A DNA stretch of 64,000 bases, taken from Pseudomonas sp. BN411 (GTDB lineage: Bacteria; Pseudomonadota; Gammaproteobacteria; Pseudomonadales; Pseudomonadaceae). The position numbers were made by a program, and so were the translations under genes. The notes under the pieces were generated by a model. The model was not told the DNA's origin, did not search any database, and worked only from the letters and a program-made list of their open reading frames with translations. Positions 1 to 8,958 of this stretch are shown here, piece after piece (positions within the stretch are counted from its first letter, which is position 1; each line of letters opens with the position of its first letter). The stretch spans positions 434,001 through 498,000 of the forward strand of contig NZ_SSOM01000067.1 of assembly GCF_029871235.1 (NCBI RefSeq), given 5' to 3'.

Positions 1-51
1 CACTTCCACCGCCTGGTGTTCAAGGGCATCCATGGCGAGGAGCGGGCCTGA
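1..51 (+). CDS. C-terminal end of an unidentified protein (partial)
   Basis: The window opens inside a reading frame that gives 16 residues, ending FKGIHGEERA, before a TGA stop. The stop is 22 bases before the start of the GMC oxidoreductase and on the same strand, so the two are probably co-transcribed. Sixteen residues are too few to assign a family. Confidence 0.5.
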   Translation, partial: HFHRLVFKGIHGEERA

Positions 52-73
52 GCCCGCTTCCGGAGGACGTGCC

Positions 74-1729
74 ATGTCCGAGTTCGATTACCTGATTGTC
101 GGCGCCGGCTCGGCCGGCTGCGTGCTGGCCAACCGCCTGGGCGCCGAGCCCGGTGTGAAGGTGTTGGTGCTGGAAGCCGGGCCGCTGGACCAGAGCTGGA
201 CCATCGACATGCCTTCGGCCGTGGGCATCGTCGTTGGCGGCAGTCGCTACAACTGGAGCTACAGCACTGAGCCCGAGCCCTGGCTGGACAACCGCCGCAT
301 CGGCACGCCGCGCGGGCGTACCCTGGGTGGCTCCTCGTCCATCAACGGCATGGTCTACATCCGTGGCCATGCCCGCGATTACGACAGCTGGGCCGAGCAG
401 GGCTGCGACGGCTGGAGCTACCAGGAAGTGCTGCCCTATTTCATCCGCGCGGAGAACCACGAGCACGGCGCCGACGCCTACCACGGCGACGCCGGTCACC
501 TGCACGTGACCGCGGGCAACATCGACACGCCACTCTGTTCCGCCTTCGTCCAGGCCGGCGTGGAAGCGGGCTATGGGCAGAGCCGCGACCTCAACGGCTT
601 CCGCCAGGAAGGCTTCGGTCCGGTGGATCGAACCACCCGCAAGGGCAAGCGCTGGAGCACCGCCCGTGGCTACCTGACCGAGGCGTTGCAACGCGGCAAT
701 GTCACGGTCGCCACCGGTGCTTTGAGCCTGCGCATTCTCTTCGAGGGGCGCCGCGCCTGCGGTATCGAGTACGAGCAGAACGGCGAGGTGCACCAGGCCC
801 GCGCCCGCCGCGAAGTGATCCTCGCCGCCGGGGCGATCAACTCGCCGCAATTGCTGTTGCTATCGGGCGTCGGTCCGGCGGAGGAAATTCGCGCCCATGG
901 CCTTCCGGTCGTGCATGACCTGCCCGGCGTCGGCCGGCGCCTCAACGATCATCCGGACACCGTGGTGCAGTACCTGTGCAAGCAGCCGGTGTCGATCTAC
1001 CCCTGGACCCGCGCGCCGGGCAAATGGTGGATCGGCGCGCGCTGGTTCGTCAGCCACGACGGCCTGGCCGCGAGCAACCATTTCGAGGCCGGGGCCTTCA
1101 TCCGTTCGAGGGCGGGCGTCGAGCACCCGGACCTGCAACTCACCTTCATGCCGCTCGCGGTACAGCCGGGCAGCGTTGACCTCGTGCCATCGCACGCCTT
1201 CCAGATTCATATCGACCTGATGCGCCCCACCAGCCTCGGCAGCGTCACCCTGCGCGGCGCCGATCCACGGCTGTCGCCGCGCATCCAGTTCAATTACCTG
1301 AAGACCGAGCAGGACCGCGCCGACATGCGCGCCGGTGCGCGACTGGTGCGGGAGATCATCGAGCAGCCGGCCATGCGCGGGCTGAAAGGCAAGGAGCTGG
1401 TGCCGGGGCCGGATAACCTCAGTGACCAGGCCCTGGATGCCTGGGCCCGGCGTGTGACCGAAACCGGCTACCACGCCAGTGGCACCTGCAAGATGGGGCC
1501 GGCCAGCGACCCGGAAGCGGTGGTCGATCCCGAACTGCGGGTGCACGGGCTGGAAGGCCTACGGGTGGTGGATGCGTCGATCATGCCGATCATCGTCAGT
1601 GGCAACACCAATGCGCCAACCGTGATGATCGCGGAGAAGGCCAGCGATATGATCCGGGGCCAGTCACCCCTGCCTGCGGCCCAGGTCCCGGTATGGACCC
1701 ATCCGGACTGGCGTGGACAACAACGATAA
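74..1729 (+). CDS. GMC-family FAD-dependent oxidoreductase (choline dehydrogenase-like)
   Basis: The 551-residue product is a soluble FAD enzyme expected to oxidise an alcohol to an aldehyde. The N-terminal dinucleotide-binding motif GAGSAG lies at residues 10-15. The first GMC signature (RGRTLGGSSSING) follows near residues 79-91, and the second (GAINSPQLLLLSG) near 252-264. The catalytic His-Asn pair is most likely His467 in YHASGTCKMG and Asn511 in SGNTNAP. Length fits BetA-like enzymes (about 550). The ATG at 74 is chosen because a GGAGGA ribosome site lies 6 bases upstream; an in-frame start at 32 lacks one. An aldehyde dehydrogenase 2.5 kb downstream could take the product further. The substrate is not determinable; choline is only one option in this broad family. 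Confidence 0.88.
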   Translation: MSEFDYLIVGAGSAGCVLANRLGAEPGVKVLVLEAGPLDQSWTIDMPSAVGIVVGGSRYNWSYSTEPEPWLDNRRIGTPRGRTLGGSSSINGMVYIRGHARDYDSWAEQGCDGWSYQEVLPYFIRAENHEHGADAYHGDAGHLHVTAGNIDTPLCSAFVQAGVEAGYGQSRDLNGFRQEGFGPVDRTTRKGKRWSTARGYLTEALQRGNVTVATGALSLRILFEGRRACGIEYEQNGEVHQARARREVILAAGAINSPQLLLLSGVGPAEEIRAHGLPVVHDLPGVGRRLNDHPDTVVQYLCKQPVSIYPWTRAPGKWWIGARWFVSHDGLAASNHFEAGAFIRSRAGVEHPDLQLTFMPLAVQPGSVDLVPSHAFQIHIDLMRPTSLGSVTLRGADPRLSPRIQFNYLKTEQDRADMRAGARLVREIIEQPAMRGLKGKELVPGPDNLSDQALDAWARRVTETGYHASGTCKMGPASDPEAVVDPELRVHGLEGLRVVDASIMPIIVSGNTNAPTVMIAEKASDMIRGQSPLPAAQVPVWTHPDWRGQQR

Positions 1730-1747
1730 CCAGAGCACTGACGAGAG

Positions 1748-2788
1748 GTGCCGAACGTGGAAGGCCTGAACTCCCGGGAACGCCCGCTGGGCGGCGACAG
1801 CACGCTGCGCGTTGGCCTGTTGGTGTTGCCGTCATTCCCCAGCCTGGGGCTGGCGGCGGTGGCCGAACCGCTGGCCATCGCCAATTGGCTGAGCCAGAAG
1901 CCGCTGTTCCAGTGGACCGTGCTGTCGCTGGACGGTCAGCCGGTACAGGCCAGTAATGGCCTGTCCAGCCAGGTGGAGGCAGGCATCAGCCCGGAGCAGG
2001 AATTCGACCTCTGCTTCGTCATCGCCAGCTTCGATGTGCACCGGCACTGCCGCAACAACCTGCTGAAGAGCTGGCTGCGCAAGCAGGCGTTGTTCGGTGC
2101 CGTGCTGGTAGGGGTGGAAACCGGCACCGAACTGCTGGCTGCGGCTGGTGTACTGGACGGCTACGACGCCGCGGTGCACTGGGACAACCTGCCGGGTTTC
2201 CAGGAGAGTTATCCCAAGGTGCGCTCCCGCGCCCAGCTCTACTGCCTCGACCGCCAGCGCCTGACTTGCGCTGGTGCCGCCGCCATCCTGGACATGATGC
2301 TCACCTGGCTGGGCAGCCGGATCGACGCTGACCTGGCCCGGGAAATCGGCATGCACCTGCTGGTGGGGCAGGTGCGCGCGCCGACGGAGAGCCAACTGGA
2401 CGATGGCCAGAAGGGTGAACCGCTGCACGAAGGCAAGTTGCGTCGGGCTGTGCGCTTGATGGAGCAGACCCTGGAAGAACCCCTGGACTGCGAGGCCATC
2501 GCCAGCCGCGTCGGCCTGTCGCGCCGGCAACTGGAACGCCAGTTCAAGCAGCACACCGGGTTGTCGCCGCTGAAGTACTACATCGCCCTGCGCCTGGCCC
2601 GTGCCCACAACCTGCTGCAACAGACCAACCTCAGCGTCGCCCAGGTGGCCGCCAGTTCCGGCTTCGGTTCCCTGGAACACTTCTCCCGCGCCTACCGCGC
2701 CCGCTTCGGCTGCCCGCCCAGCGAGGACCGCAGCCAGACCTGGACCGCCCCGGTGATGCGTCAGCCGCTGACCAGGCAGGGGGCGTAG
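1748..2788 (+). CDS. GlxA-family transcriptional regulator (DJ-1/PfpI domain + AraC HTH)
   Basis: The 346-residue protein has an N-terminal amidase-like DJ-1/PfpI domain (about residues 15-200, beginning LRVGLLVLPSFPSLGLAAVAEPL) and a C-terminal AraC-type double helix-turn-helix (about 230-330), including LSRRQLERQFKQHTGLSPLKYY and VAASSGFGSLEHFSRAYRARFG. This architecture is that of GlxA, CdhR and GbdR, which activate amine and betaine catabolism in Pseudomonas. The start is GTG at 1748, or GTG at 1757 three codons on. It begins 18 bases after the GMC oxidoreductase stop and probably controls that operon, the aldehyde dehydrogenase, or both. The inducer cannot be told from sequence. Confidence 0.85.
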   Translation: MPNVEGLNSRERPLGGDSTLRVGLLVLPSFPSLGLAAVAEPLAIANWLSQKPLFQWTVLSLDGQPVQASNGLSSQVEAGISPEQEFDLCFVIASFDVHRHCRNNLLKSWLRKQALFGAVLVGVETGTELLAAAGVLDGYDAAVHWDNLPGFQESYPKVRSRAQLYCLDRQRLTCAGAAAILDMMLTWLGSRIDADLAREIGMHLLVGQVRAPTESQLDDGQKGEPLHEGKLRRAVRLMEQTLEEPLDCEAIASRVGLSRRQLERQFKQHTGLSPLKYYIALRLARAHNLLQQTNLSVAQVAASSGFGSLEHFSRAYRARFGCPPSEDRSQTWTAPVMRQPLTRQGA

Positions 2789-2793
2789 GAAGG

Positions 2794-3348
2794 GCGGATC
2801 TGCGATCCGCTTTAGCGATTGAAATCGCCCCCACAGAGATTCCAATCCGAGCGCGGACAGCTCCCTCTCCCTCTGGGGCGAAGAGGCACGCTTTCGAAAG
2901 CACTGCTTTCGGTGCCGATGAGCGCCTGGGCGCGAAGCGAGCTGGCCGGGGCGCAGAGCGGGGTTGGGGTGAGGGGAGTAGGCCCCGCTCGAACTCCCAA
3001 GGGCAGACCTTCGGCCTGCTTGGCGAATGAATTCGCCCCTACAGGAAAGGTGCCTACCGGATGGCACCGAATGGCCGGCGCGAGTCACCCCTCGCCCGCT
3101 TGCGGGAGAGGGGCCGGGGCGGGCCGCGTTCGGATGAGGGTGGTGGGCCGGCTCGAGTTTCCAATGGCAAATCTGCGATCTGCCTTCGCGACTGAAGTCG
3201 CCCCCACAGGGAAAAGCCCCGAGCTAGGGATAGCGATTTTCCTGCTCGATGTTTCCGTAGGTTGGGCAGAGCGAAGCGAAGCCCAACAATCCTGGGCACA
3301 TTCCCCGTTGGGCTTCGCGGAGCTCAGCCACAACCTACGGCAAGACCG
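2794..3348. repeat. Composite block of intergenic palindromic repeats (no gene)
   Basis: The 565 bases between the GlxA regulator and the aldolase hold no credible gene and are almost wholly repeats. Family A (short palindrome ending GGCGAATGAATTCGCCCC or a variant) occurs at 2794-2837, 3001-3046 and 3168-3211. A family C element of about 116 bp is at 2861-2976. A family D element (GTCACCCCT...GGGAGAGGGGCCGGGG) is at 3083-3144. A family B inverted pair (TAGGTTGGGCAGAGCGAAG ... CAACCTACGG) is at 3256-3348. The block lies between convergent genes, so some of these hairpins may end transcription. Confidence 0.8.
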
Positions 3349-3353
3349 CTGGG

Positions 3354-4085
3354 CTACAACCGATACTCCACCTCTTCCCGATCGAGCATCCGCCTGAGCG
3401 CCGCAAAGTGCTTCTCGGCGAAGTCCGGATACTCCAGCCACTGTCGAGCCGTCTTGCGCGCCACCTCATCGCTGGCGATGCGCAGCGGTCGGCCGGTGGC
3501 CAGTGCGGTGATGTAGGTCTCGCAGGCGCGTTCGAAGTAGTAGAGGTCGTCGAAGGCCTGGGCCACGCTGGTGGCGGCGACCATCACGCCGTGGTTGCCC
3601 ATCAGCAGCACCGGCTTGCCATCCAGCAGGCGGCTGACCCGTTCCGCTTCATCACCCAGCCCCATGCCGTCGAAACCTTCGTCTATCGCCACCCGCTCGA
3701 AAAAGCGCATGCAGTTCTGCTCGATGGGCGGCAGCCGCGAGTCGGCCAGGCAGGCCAGGGCGGTGGCGTATTTCGAGTGGGTGTGCAGCACGCAGCGGGC
3801 CTGGGGCTGGTTGCGGTGCAGGGCGCCGTGCAGGGCCCAGGCGGTGATGTCCGGGGCATCAGGGCGGTCGAGGGTGCTCGGGTCGTCGGCGTCCACCAGG
3901 ATCAGGTCGCTGGCGCGGATTTCCGAGAAGTGCTTGCCGTAGGGGTTGATCAGGAACTGCCGGCCATCGGCGGATACCGCCAGGCTGAAGTGGTTGGCGA
4001 TGGCCTCGTGCAGCCCCAGGCGGGCGGCCCAGCGGAAGGCGCAGGCGAGGTCGACCCGCGCCTGCCAGTGATCGAGTTTGTCCAT
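3354..4085 (-). CDS. Class II aldolase/adducin-family protein
   Basis: The 243-residue product matches the class II aldolase/adducin fold, whose members (fuculose-phosphate aldolase, ribulose-phosphate epimerase and others) use a divalent metal to cleave or rearrange sugar-like substrates. The zinc ligands expected for the family are visible: His101 and His103 in HTHSKYA, and His165 in NHGVMV. A fourth ligand or acid (near Glu74 in aldolases) is not obvious. It is divergent from the aldehyde dehydrogenase, with about 195 bases between starts that probably hold both promoters. The reaction is unknown; many such genes sit in catabolic operons without an assigned substrate. Confidence 0.8.
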   Translation of the reverse strand: MDKLDHWQARVDLACAFRWAARLGLHEAIANHFSLAVSADGRQFLINPYGKHFSEIRASDLILVDADDPSTLDRPDAPDITAWALHGALHRNQPQARCVLHTHSKYATALACLADSRLPPIEQNCMRFFERVAIDEGFDGMGLGDEAERVSRLLDGKPVLLMGNHGVMVAATSVAQAFDDLYYFERACETYITALATGRPLRIASDEVARKTARQWLEYPDFAEKHFAALRRMLDREEVEYRL

Positions 4086-4280
4086 GGGGACTCCATGCGG
4101 GGTGGGTTGTTGGATTCGAGTCTAGGGAGCCGAGGTCGGGCGACTTGATGTGGAGCGACCTTCCCTGGCGCGTTCGTTCAACCGACGCAATGCGCCAGCG
4201 ATTCGCCGCAATCCATCAACCGCACGCCAGTGGGGTGGCCGACAGTGACGCCACCTTCAATCCGAACCCAGGAGATGCCC

Positions 4281-5753
4281 ATGGCGACCCACCAACTCTT
4301 CATCGACGGCCAATGGCGTGACCCGGTCGAACCCCGGCTGCGGCCGGTGATCAACCCGGCCAATGAGGACGTGCTGGTGCAGGTGGCGGTCGCCGCTGCG
4401 GCGGATGCCGACCTGGCGATCGATGCTGCGCGCCGCGCCTTCGACCAGGGTGAATGGCCCTGGCTGGGTGTCTGCGAGCGGGCCGCAGTTCTGCGGCGCA
4501 TCGCCGACGCCATCGAGGTCGATGGCGAGCACCTGGCGCGGCTGGAAACCCTCAACGCCGGCAAGACCCTCGGCGAGAGCCAGGGCGATGTGGCCAATGT
4601 GGTGGCGACCTTCCGTTTCTACGCCGCCTTGCTGGAAGCCGAGGGCGGGACCGTCAACACCCATGCGCCGGCCCATGTCATCAGCCTCAACCAGCGTGAG
4701 CCGGTGGGCGTTTGTGCACTGATCGCGCCCTGGAACTATCCGTTGCTGCAACTGGCCTGGAAGGTCGCCCCGGCGCTGGCGGCGGGTAACACCCTGGTGG
4801 TCAAGCCGAGCAGCCTGACGCCACTGACGGCCCTGCGCCTGTGTGAGCTGATCGAGCAGGTGGGATTGCCGGCAGGCGTGTTCAACCTGCTCACAGGACC
4901 AGGTGAGATCGGCGAGCGTCTGGCCGCCAGCCCGGATATCGACCTGGTGTCCCTGACCGGAGGCGCAACGGCGGGAGGCAAGGTGATGCGCGCGGCCAGT
5001 GGCAACTTCAAGCGGGTGGCGCTGGAGCTGGGAGGCAAGAACCCCAACATCGTCTTCTCCGATGCCGATTTCGAGGTGGCACTGGATCAGGCGCTCAACG
5101 CCGTTTATTTCAATGCCGGCCAGGTCTGCTCGGCGGGCTCGCGGCTGCTGGTGGAAGCGGACATCCATGACGATTTCGTCCAGGCGCTGGCGGAACGGGT
5201 GCGGCGCATCCGCCTGGGTGCCGGGTTGGCCGACGGCACGCAGATGGGGCCGGTGATCTCCGCCAGCCAGCGCGACCAGGTTCTGGACATGGTGAACGGT
5301 GCGCTGGAGGAAGGCGCCCAGCTCCTGGCCGGTGGACAGATTCCCCAGGGCGAGGGATTCGAGCGGGGCTTCTGGCTGGAGCCGACCCTGCTGGGCAACG
5401 TGCGTGCATCCATGCGCATCGCCCGCGAAGAAATCTTCGGCCCGGTGATCACCGTCGAGCGCTTCGAGGGTGAGACCGAGGCGCTGCAACTGGCCAACGG
5501 CACGCCCTTCGGCCTGGCTGCCGGTGTCTGGACCCGCGATCTCGCCAAGGCCCATCGCGTGGCTCGCCGGCTGCGGGCCGGTACGGTGTGGATCAACGAC
5601 TACAACGCCGCCTTCCCCCAGGCACCCTGGGGCGGCTACAAGTCCAGCGGGATCGGTCGCGAGCTGTCGCGGGCCGGGCTGGAGGAGTTCAGCGAGATCA
5701 AGCATCTCTACCTGAACACCAGCCCGGCCGCCCTGAACTGGTTTGGCGTATGA
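4281..5753 (+). CDS. NAD(P)-dependent aldehyde dehydrogenase (betaine-aldehyde dehydrogenase-like)
   Basis: The 490-residue protein has the full aldehyde dehydrogenase set. ALIAPWNYPLLQ and VVKPSSLTP form the cofactor pocket, Glu249 in LELGGKNPN is the general base, and Cys283 in FNAGQVCSAG is the nucleophile. EEIFGPV and PWGGYKSSGIGRE are also present. Length is normal for the BetB/AldA group. The ATG at 4281 is chosen because AGGAG lies 6 bases before it; the ATG at 4275 is too close to that site. It ends 3 bases from the convergent transporter gene. With the GMC oxidoreductase it could complete an alcohol-to-acid conversion, but the substrate is not known. Confidence 0.9.
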   Translation: MATHQLFIDGQWRDPVEPRLRPVINPANEDVLVQVAVAAAADADLAIDAARRAFDQGEWPWLGVCERAAVLRRIADAIEVDGEHLARLETLNAGKTLGESQGDVANVVATFRFYAALLEAEGGTVNTHAPAHVISLNQREPVGVCALIAPWNYPLLQLAWKVAPALAAGNTLVVKPSSLTPLTALRLCELIEQVGLPAGVFNLLTGPGEIGERLAASPDIDLVSLTGGATAGGKVMRAASGNFKRVALELGGKNPNIVFSDADFEVALDQALNAVYFNAGQVCSAGSRLLVEADIHDDFVQALAERVRRIRLGAGLADGTQMGPVISASQRDQVLDMVNGALEEGAQLLAGGQIPQGEGFERGFWLEPTLLGNVRASMRIAREEIFGPVITVERFEGETEALQLANGTPFGLAAGVWTRDLAKAHRVARRLRAGTVWINDYNAAFPQAPWGGYKSSGIGRELSRAGLEEFSEIKHLYLNTSPAALNWFGV

Positions 5754-5756
5754 GCC

Positions 5757-7028
5757 TCAGCCGGTCAGCGCCGCCCGCCGTCCACGCTCCAGGCGCACGC
5801 TGGCGAGCAGCAGCAGGCCGATCACGAAGTAGCTGCCGGTGATCAGCATGGCCAGTCGGTGGTCGCCGCCGGATAGCCAACTGGCCAGGCCGTAGGTCAT
5901 GGGGCCGAGGATGGCGGAGAGCTTCACCGCTTGGCCCCAGAGGCCGAAGAACTCCGCCAGCCGCGTGGGCGGGGCGAGCAGGCCGACGATGGCGCGCCCC
6001 GCCGACTGGCTGGCGCCCATGCACAGGCCGGCGATGTTGGCGGCGGCCCAGAACAGGGTCGGGCCGCTGGCCAGCCAGATCATGCCGACCATGGCCAGCC
6101 AGCCCAGCAGGGTCAGCGCCAGGGTCGGGCGGTGGCCGATGCGGTCCTGCAGCCAGCCGAACAGCACTGCGCCGACGGAGGCGGTGATGTTGACGATGAA
6201 GATCAGCATCAGCGTGTCCTGGGTGGTGAAGCCCATCACCTGGTCGGCGTAGATGGCCGCCAGGCTGATCACTGCGGCAATGCCGGCCTGGTAGCAGACG
6301 GTGCAGGCGAGGAAACGCATCAGGTCGCGGTAGTGTCTGGCTTCGCGCATGGTCCGGGCGAAACGCGCCCAGGCGCCGCCCGCCACGGCCGGTTGCGGCT
6401 GGCTGCGTTCCTTCAGGTAGAGGAAGGTCGGGGTACTGGCGAGGGCGAAGAGCAGGGCGGTGATGACCACGCAGACCGGCACGAACTGCGCGGCAGTCTG
6501 GCCCTGCCCCTGGGCCCAGCTCACATAACCCAGGCAGGCGCCCAGGCTGACCAGGCCGCCGATGTAGCCCAGCCCCCAGCCCCAACCGGAGACACGGCCC
6601 AGTGCGTCATCGCGGGCGAGCTCCGGGAGGAAGGCGGCGATCAGGTTTTCCCCGGTGCCGAAGCAGAAGTTCGACAGCACCACGAAGAGCACCGCCAGTG
6701 CCATGGCGCCCGGTCCGGCCAAGGCCAGCGCGGCGGTGAAGATCACGCAGCCGAGGGTGCTGAACAACAGCAGGCGTTTCTTGCGTGCGGTGGCGTCGGC
6801 ATAGGCGCCGATCAGTGGCGCGGTGAGGATCACCAGGGCGTAGGAGAGGGCGAGGGTACTGGTCCAGGCCAGGGTGCCCCAGGATTTCCCTTCGGCCACC
6901 ACGGCGACGAAGTAGGCGTTGAAGACGGCGGTGATGATCACCGTGGTGTAGCCGGAGTTGGCGAAGTCGAACATCGCCCAGGCCCAGATTTCCCGGCGCG
7001 TCACGCCGGAGGCAAGGCTGGATCGCAT
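5757..7028 (-). CDS. MFS transporter of the Atg22/UMF1 family
   Basis: The 423-residue integral membrane protein has about twelve hydrophobic segments. Features of the UMF1 (Atg22-like) branch of the major facilitator superfamily include the N-terminal WAMFDFANSGY, the loop ADATARKKRLLL after the second helix pair, and SQSAGRAIVGLLAP late in the second half. It sits in the inner membrane. Bacterial members are mostly uncharacterised; yeast Atg22 exports amino acids from the vacuole. It is convergent with the aldehyde dehydrogenase. A role in importing or exporting that block's substrate is only a guess. Confidence 0.82.
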   Translation of the reverse strand: MRSSLASGVTRREIWAWAMFDFANSGYTTVIITAVFNAYFVAVVAEGKSWGTLAWTSTLALSYALVILTAPLIGAYADATARKKRLLLFSTLGCVIFTAALALAGPGAMALAVLFVVLSNFCFGTGENLIAAFLPELARDDALGRVSGWGWGLGYIGGLVSLGACLGYVSWAQGQGQTAAQFVPVCVVITALLFALASTPTFLYLKERSQPQPAVAGGAWARFARTMREARHYRDLMRFLACTVCYQAGIAAVISLAAIYADQVMGFTTQDTLMLIFIVNITASVGAVLFGWLQDRIGHRPTLALTLLGWLAMVGMIWLASGPTLFWAAANIAGLCMGASQSAGRAIVGLLAPPTRLAEFFGLWGQAVKLSAILGPMTYGLASWLSGGDHRLAMLITGSYFVIGLLLLASVRLERGRRAALTG

Positions 7029-7170
7029 GGCGCTTTATTCCCCCTGTCGAGCGTCCCGGAGAGACTAGCCCCGAGCGGGCCATCTCGCGACCGGAGTGCC
7101 TCGTGTCACGTCCTGGGGTGAATGATGGGGGCCACCATTTGGGGGCCCGGAATAGCGCCGATGGCTTTTC

Positions 7171-7266
7171 CTGTAGGGGCGAATTCATTCGCCAAGCAGG
7201 CCAACGGCCTGCCCAATGGAGTCAGGGGCAACTGCGTTGCCCTTGGCGAATAAATTCGCCCCTACA
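7171..7266. repeat. Family A palindromic repeat pair
   Basis: Two inverted family A units face each other: TGTAGGGGCGAATTCATTC at the left and GGCGAATAAATTCGCCCCTA at the right, with smaller palindromes (AGGCCAACGGCCT, GGCAACTGCGTTGCC) between. The element lies between the transporter start and the ppnN stop, so it may form a large hairpin at the 3' end of the ppnN transcript. Confidence 0.8.
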
Positions 7267-7307
7267 AGATTGCGGACCGAATCCGCAATTGTGTTTCCGT
7301 GGGAACT

Positions 7308-8705
7308 TCAGCCCACCAGCTCCGCCACGTGGCTCTGCACCACCCGATAGCAGGGCACATACGCTGCGCCGCCGGGCAGTTTCATCCGGTGCTGGCGGAC
7401 GAAGGCCTTGAGCAGCTCGTCCAGCGGCTGCATCACCGCCGCGTCGCCGTGGATCTCGTAGGGGCCGTGCTGCTCAATCAGGCGAATGCCCTTGTCCTTC
7501 ACGTTGCCGGCCACGATGCCGGAGAACGCCCGGCGCAGGTTGGCGGCCAGCTCGTGTGGCGGCAGGTCGCGGCGCAGTTCGAGGCTGGCCATGTTCTCGT
7601 GGGAAGGCTCGAACGGGTGCTGGAAGCTTTCGTCGATCTTCAGCAGCCAGTTGAAGTGGAAGGCATCCGCGCGTTCGCGGCGGTACTGCTTCACCGCCTT
7701 GAGGCCCTGGGCCATCTCGATGGCCACTGCTGCCGGGTCGTCGATGATGATCTTGTAGCGGCCCTGTGCGGCTTCGCCCAGGGTTGCGCCGACGAAGGCG
7801 TGCAATTGCTCCAGATAAGCCGCTGCACTCTTCGGCCCGGTGAGCACCAGGGGGAAGGGCAGGTCCTGGTTGTCCGGGTGCATCAGGATGCCCAGCAGGT
7901 AGAGGAATTCCTCCGCCGTACCGGCGCCGCCCGGGAAGATGATGATGCCGTGGCCCACGCGAACGAAGGCTTCCAGGCGCTTCTCGATGTCCGGGAGGAT
8001 CACCAGTTCGTTGACGATGGGGTTGGGTGCCTCGGCGGCGATGATGCCCGGCTCGGTCAGGCCCAGGTAGCGACCGCCGTGGGTGCGCTGCTTGGCGTGG
8101 CCGATGGTGGCGCCCTTCATCGGACCCTTCATCACGCCCGGCCCGCAGCCGGTGCAGACGTCCAGGCTGCGTAGGCCCAGTTCGTGGCCGACCTTCTTGG
8201 TGTACTTGTATTCGTCAGTGCTGATGGAGTGGCCGCCCCAGCACACGACGATCTTCGGCTCGACGCCGGCGCGCAGGGTGCGGGCGTTGCGCAGCAGTTG
8301 GAAAACGTAGTCGGTGATGCCTTCGGAGCTTTCCAGGTCGAAGCGGCGGCTTTTGAGTTCGTTCTCGGTGTGGACGATGTCGCGCAGGGCGCTGAACAGC
8401 ATCTCGCGGGTGCCGGCGATCATCTCGCCGTCGACGAAGGCGTCGGCCGGGGCGTTGATCAGTTCCAGGCGCACACCACGGTCCTGCTGGTGAATGCGAA
8501 CTTCGAAGTCCTTGTAGGCGTCGAGGATGGTCTTGGCGTTGTCGCTGTGCGCGCCGGTGTTGAGGATGGCCAGGGCGCACTGGCGGAAGAGCTGGTACAT
8601 GCGGCCGGAACCGGCTTCGCTGAGCTGCTGCACTTCGAATTGGGAGAGGGTGTCGAGGGCGCCCTTGGGGCTGACCTGGGCATTGATGACTTGTCTTCTG
8701 TGCAT
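7308..8705 (-). CDS. ppnN: Nucleotide 5'-monophosphate nucleosidase PpnN
   Basis: The 465-residue protein is the PpnN (YgdH) type of LOG-fold nucleosidase, which splits purine and pyrimidine monophosphates into base and ribose 5-phosphate and responds to (p)ppGpp in E. coli. The LOG signature PGGAGTAEE lies at residues 258-266. Upstream are the Rossmann-like VVCWGGHS and TGCGPGVMKGPMKGA segments. The extra N-terminal (about 1-145) and C-terminal (about 350-465) regions distinguish PpnN from short LOG proteins. Length matches the E. coli protein (about 454). It is a monocistronic cytoplasmic gene with no link to the catabolic island. Confidence 0.93.
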   Translation of the reverse strand: MHRRQVINAQVSPKGALDTLSQFEVQQLSEAGSGRMYQLFRQCALAILNTGAHSDNAKTILDAYKDFEVRIHQQDRGVRLELINAPADAFVDGEMIAGTREMLFSALRDIVHTENELKSRRFDLESSEGITDYVFQLLRNARTLRAGVEPKIVVCWGGHSISTDEYKYTKKVGHELGLRSLDVCTGCGPGVMKGPMKGATIGHAKQRTHGGRYLGLTEPGIIAAEAPNPIVNELVILPDIEKRLEAFVRVGHGIIIFPGGAGTAEEFLYLLGILMHPDNQDLPFPLVLTGPKSAAAYLEQLHAFVGATLGEAAQGRYKIIIDDPAAVAIEMAQGLKAVKQYRRERADAFHFNWLLKIDESFQHPFEPSHENMASLELRRDLPPHELAANLRRAFSGIVAGNVKDKGIRLIEQHGPYEIHGDAAVMQPLDELLKAFVRQHRMKLPGGAAYVPCYRVVQSHVAELVG

Positions 8706-8924
8706 TCGGAATTTCCTTGCAACGATGCCGGAGGGCCGGTCGACCCAACGCGGCGGAATGCTGGGCGCCGATTTCCATGGCGCAGGTTGAGGCGGTGTTT
8801 CTTATCTGGGCACTACTAAGTTACGGATTTATTGCGGGAAAGTTTTGGCGGTCATGGATCAGCGTAATAGCGAGATTACTCCCTGTCTGACAAGGACTTT
8901 CTTGGAGATGTTCAAGGCGGTGGG

Positions 8925-8953
8925 CGGTGGGCGGTTCGAACTCCGCCCACCGG
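8925..8953 (-). other. Strong hairpin after the methyltransferase gene
   Basis: GGTGGGCGG pairs with CCGCCCACC across an 8-base loop, starting 6 bases beyond the methyltransferase stop on its strand. No T-tract follows on that strand, so it may stabilise the message end rather than be a classic intrinsic terminator. Confidence 0.4.
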
Positions 8954-8958
8954 TTGCT

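Noticed and set aside
2789-3353. A small gene in the repeat block after the GlxA regulator
   Set aside because: Open frames there consist of translated repeats (shared with the 15.4-kb copy) and have no ribosome site.
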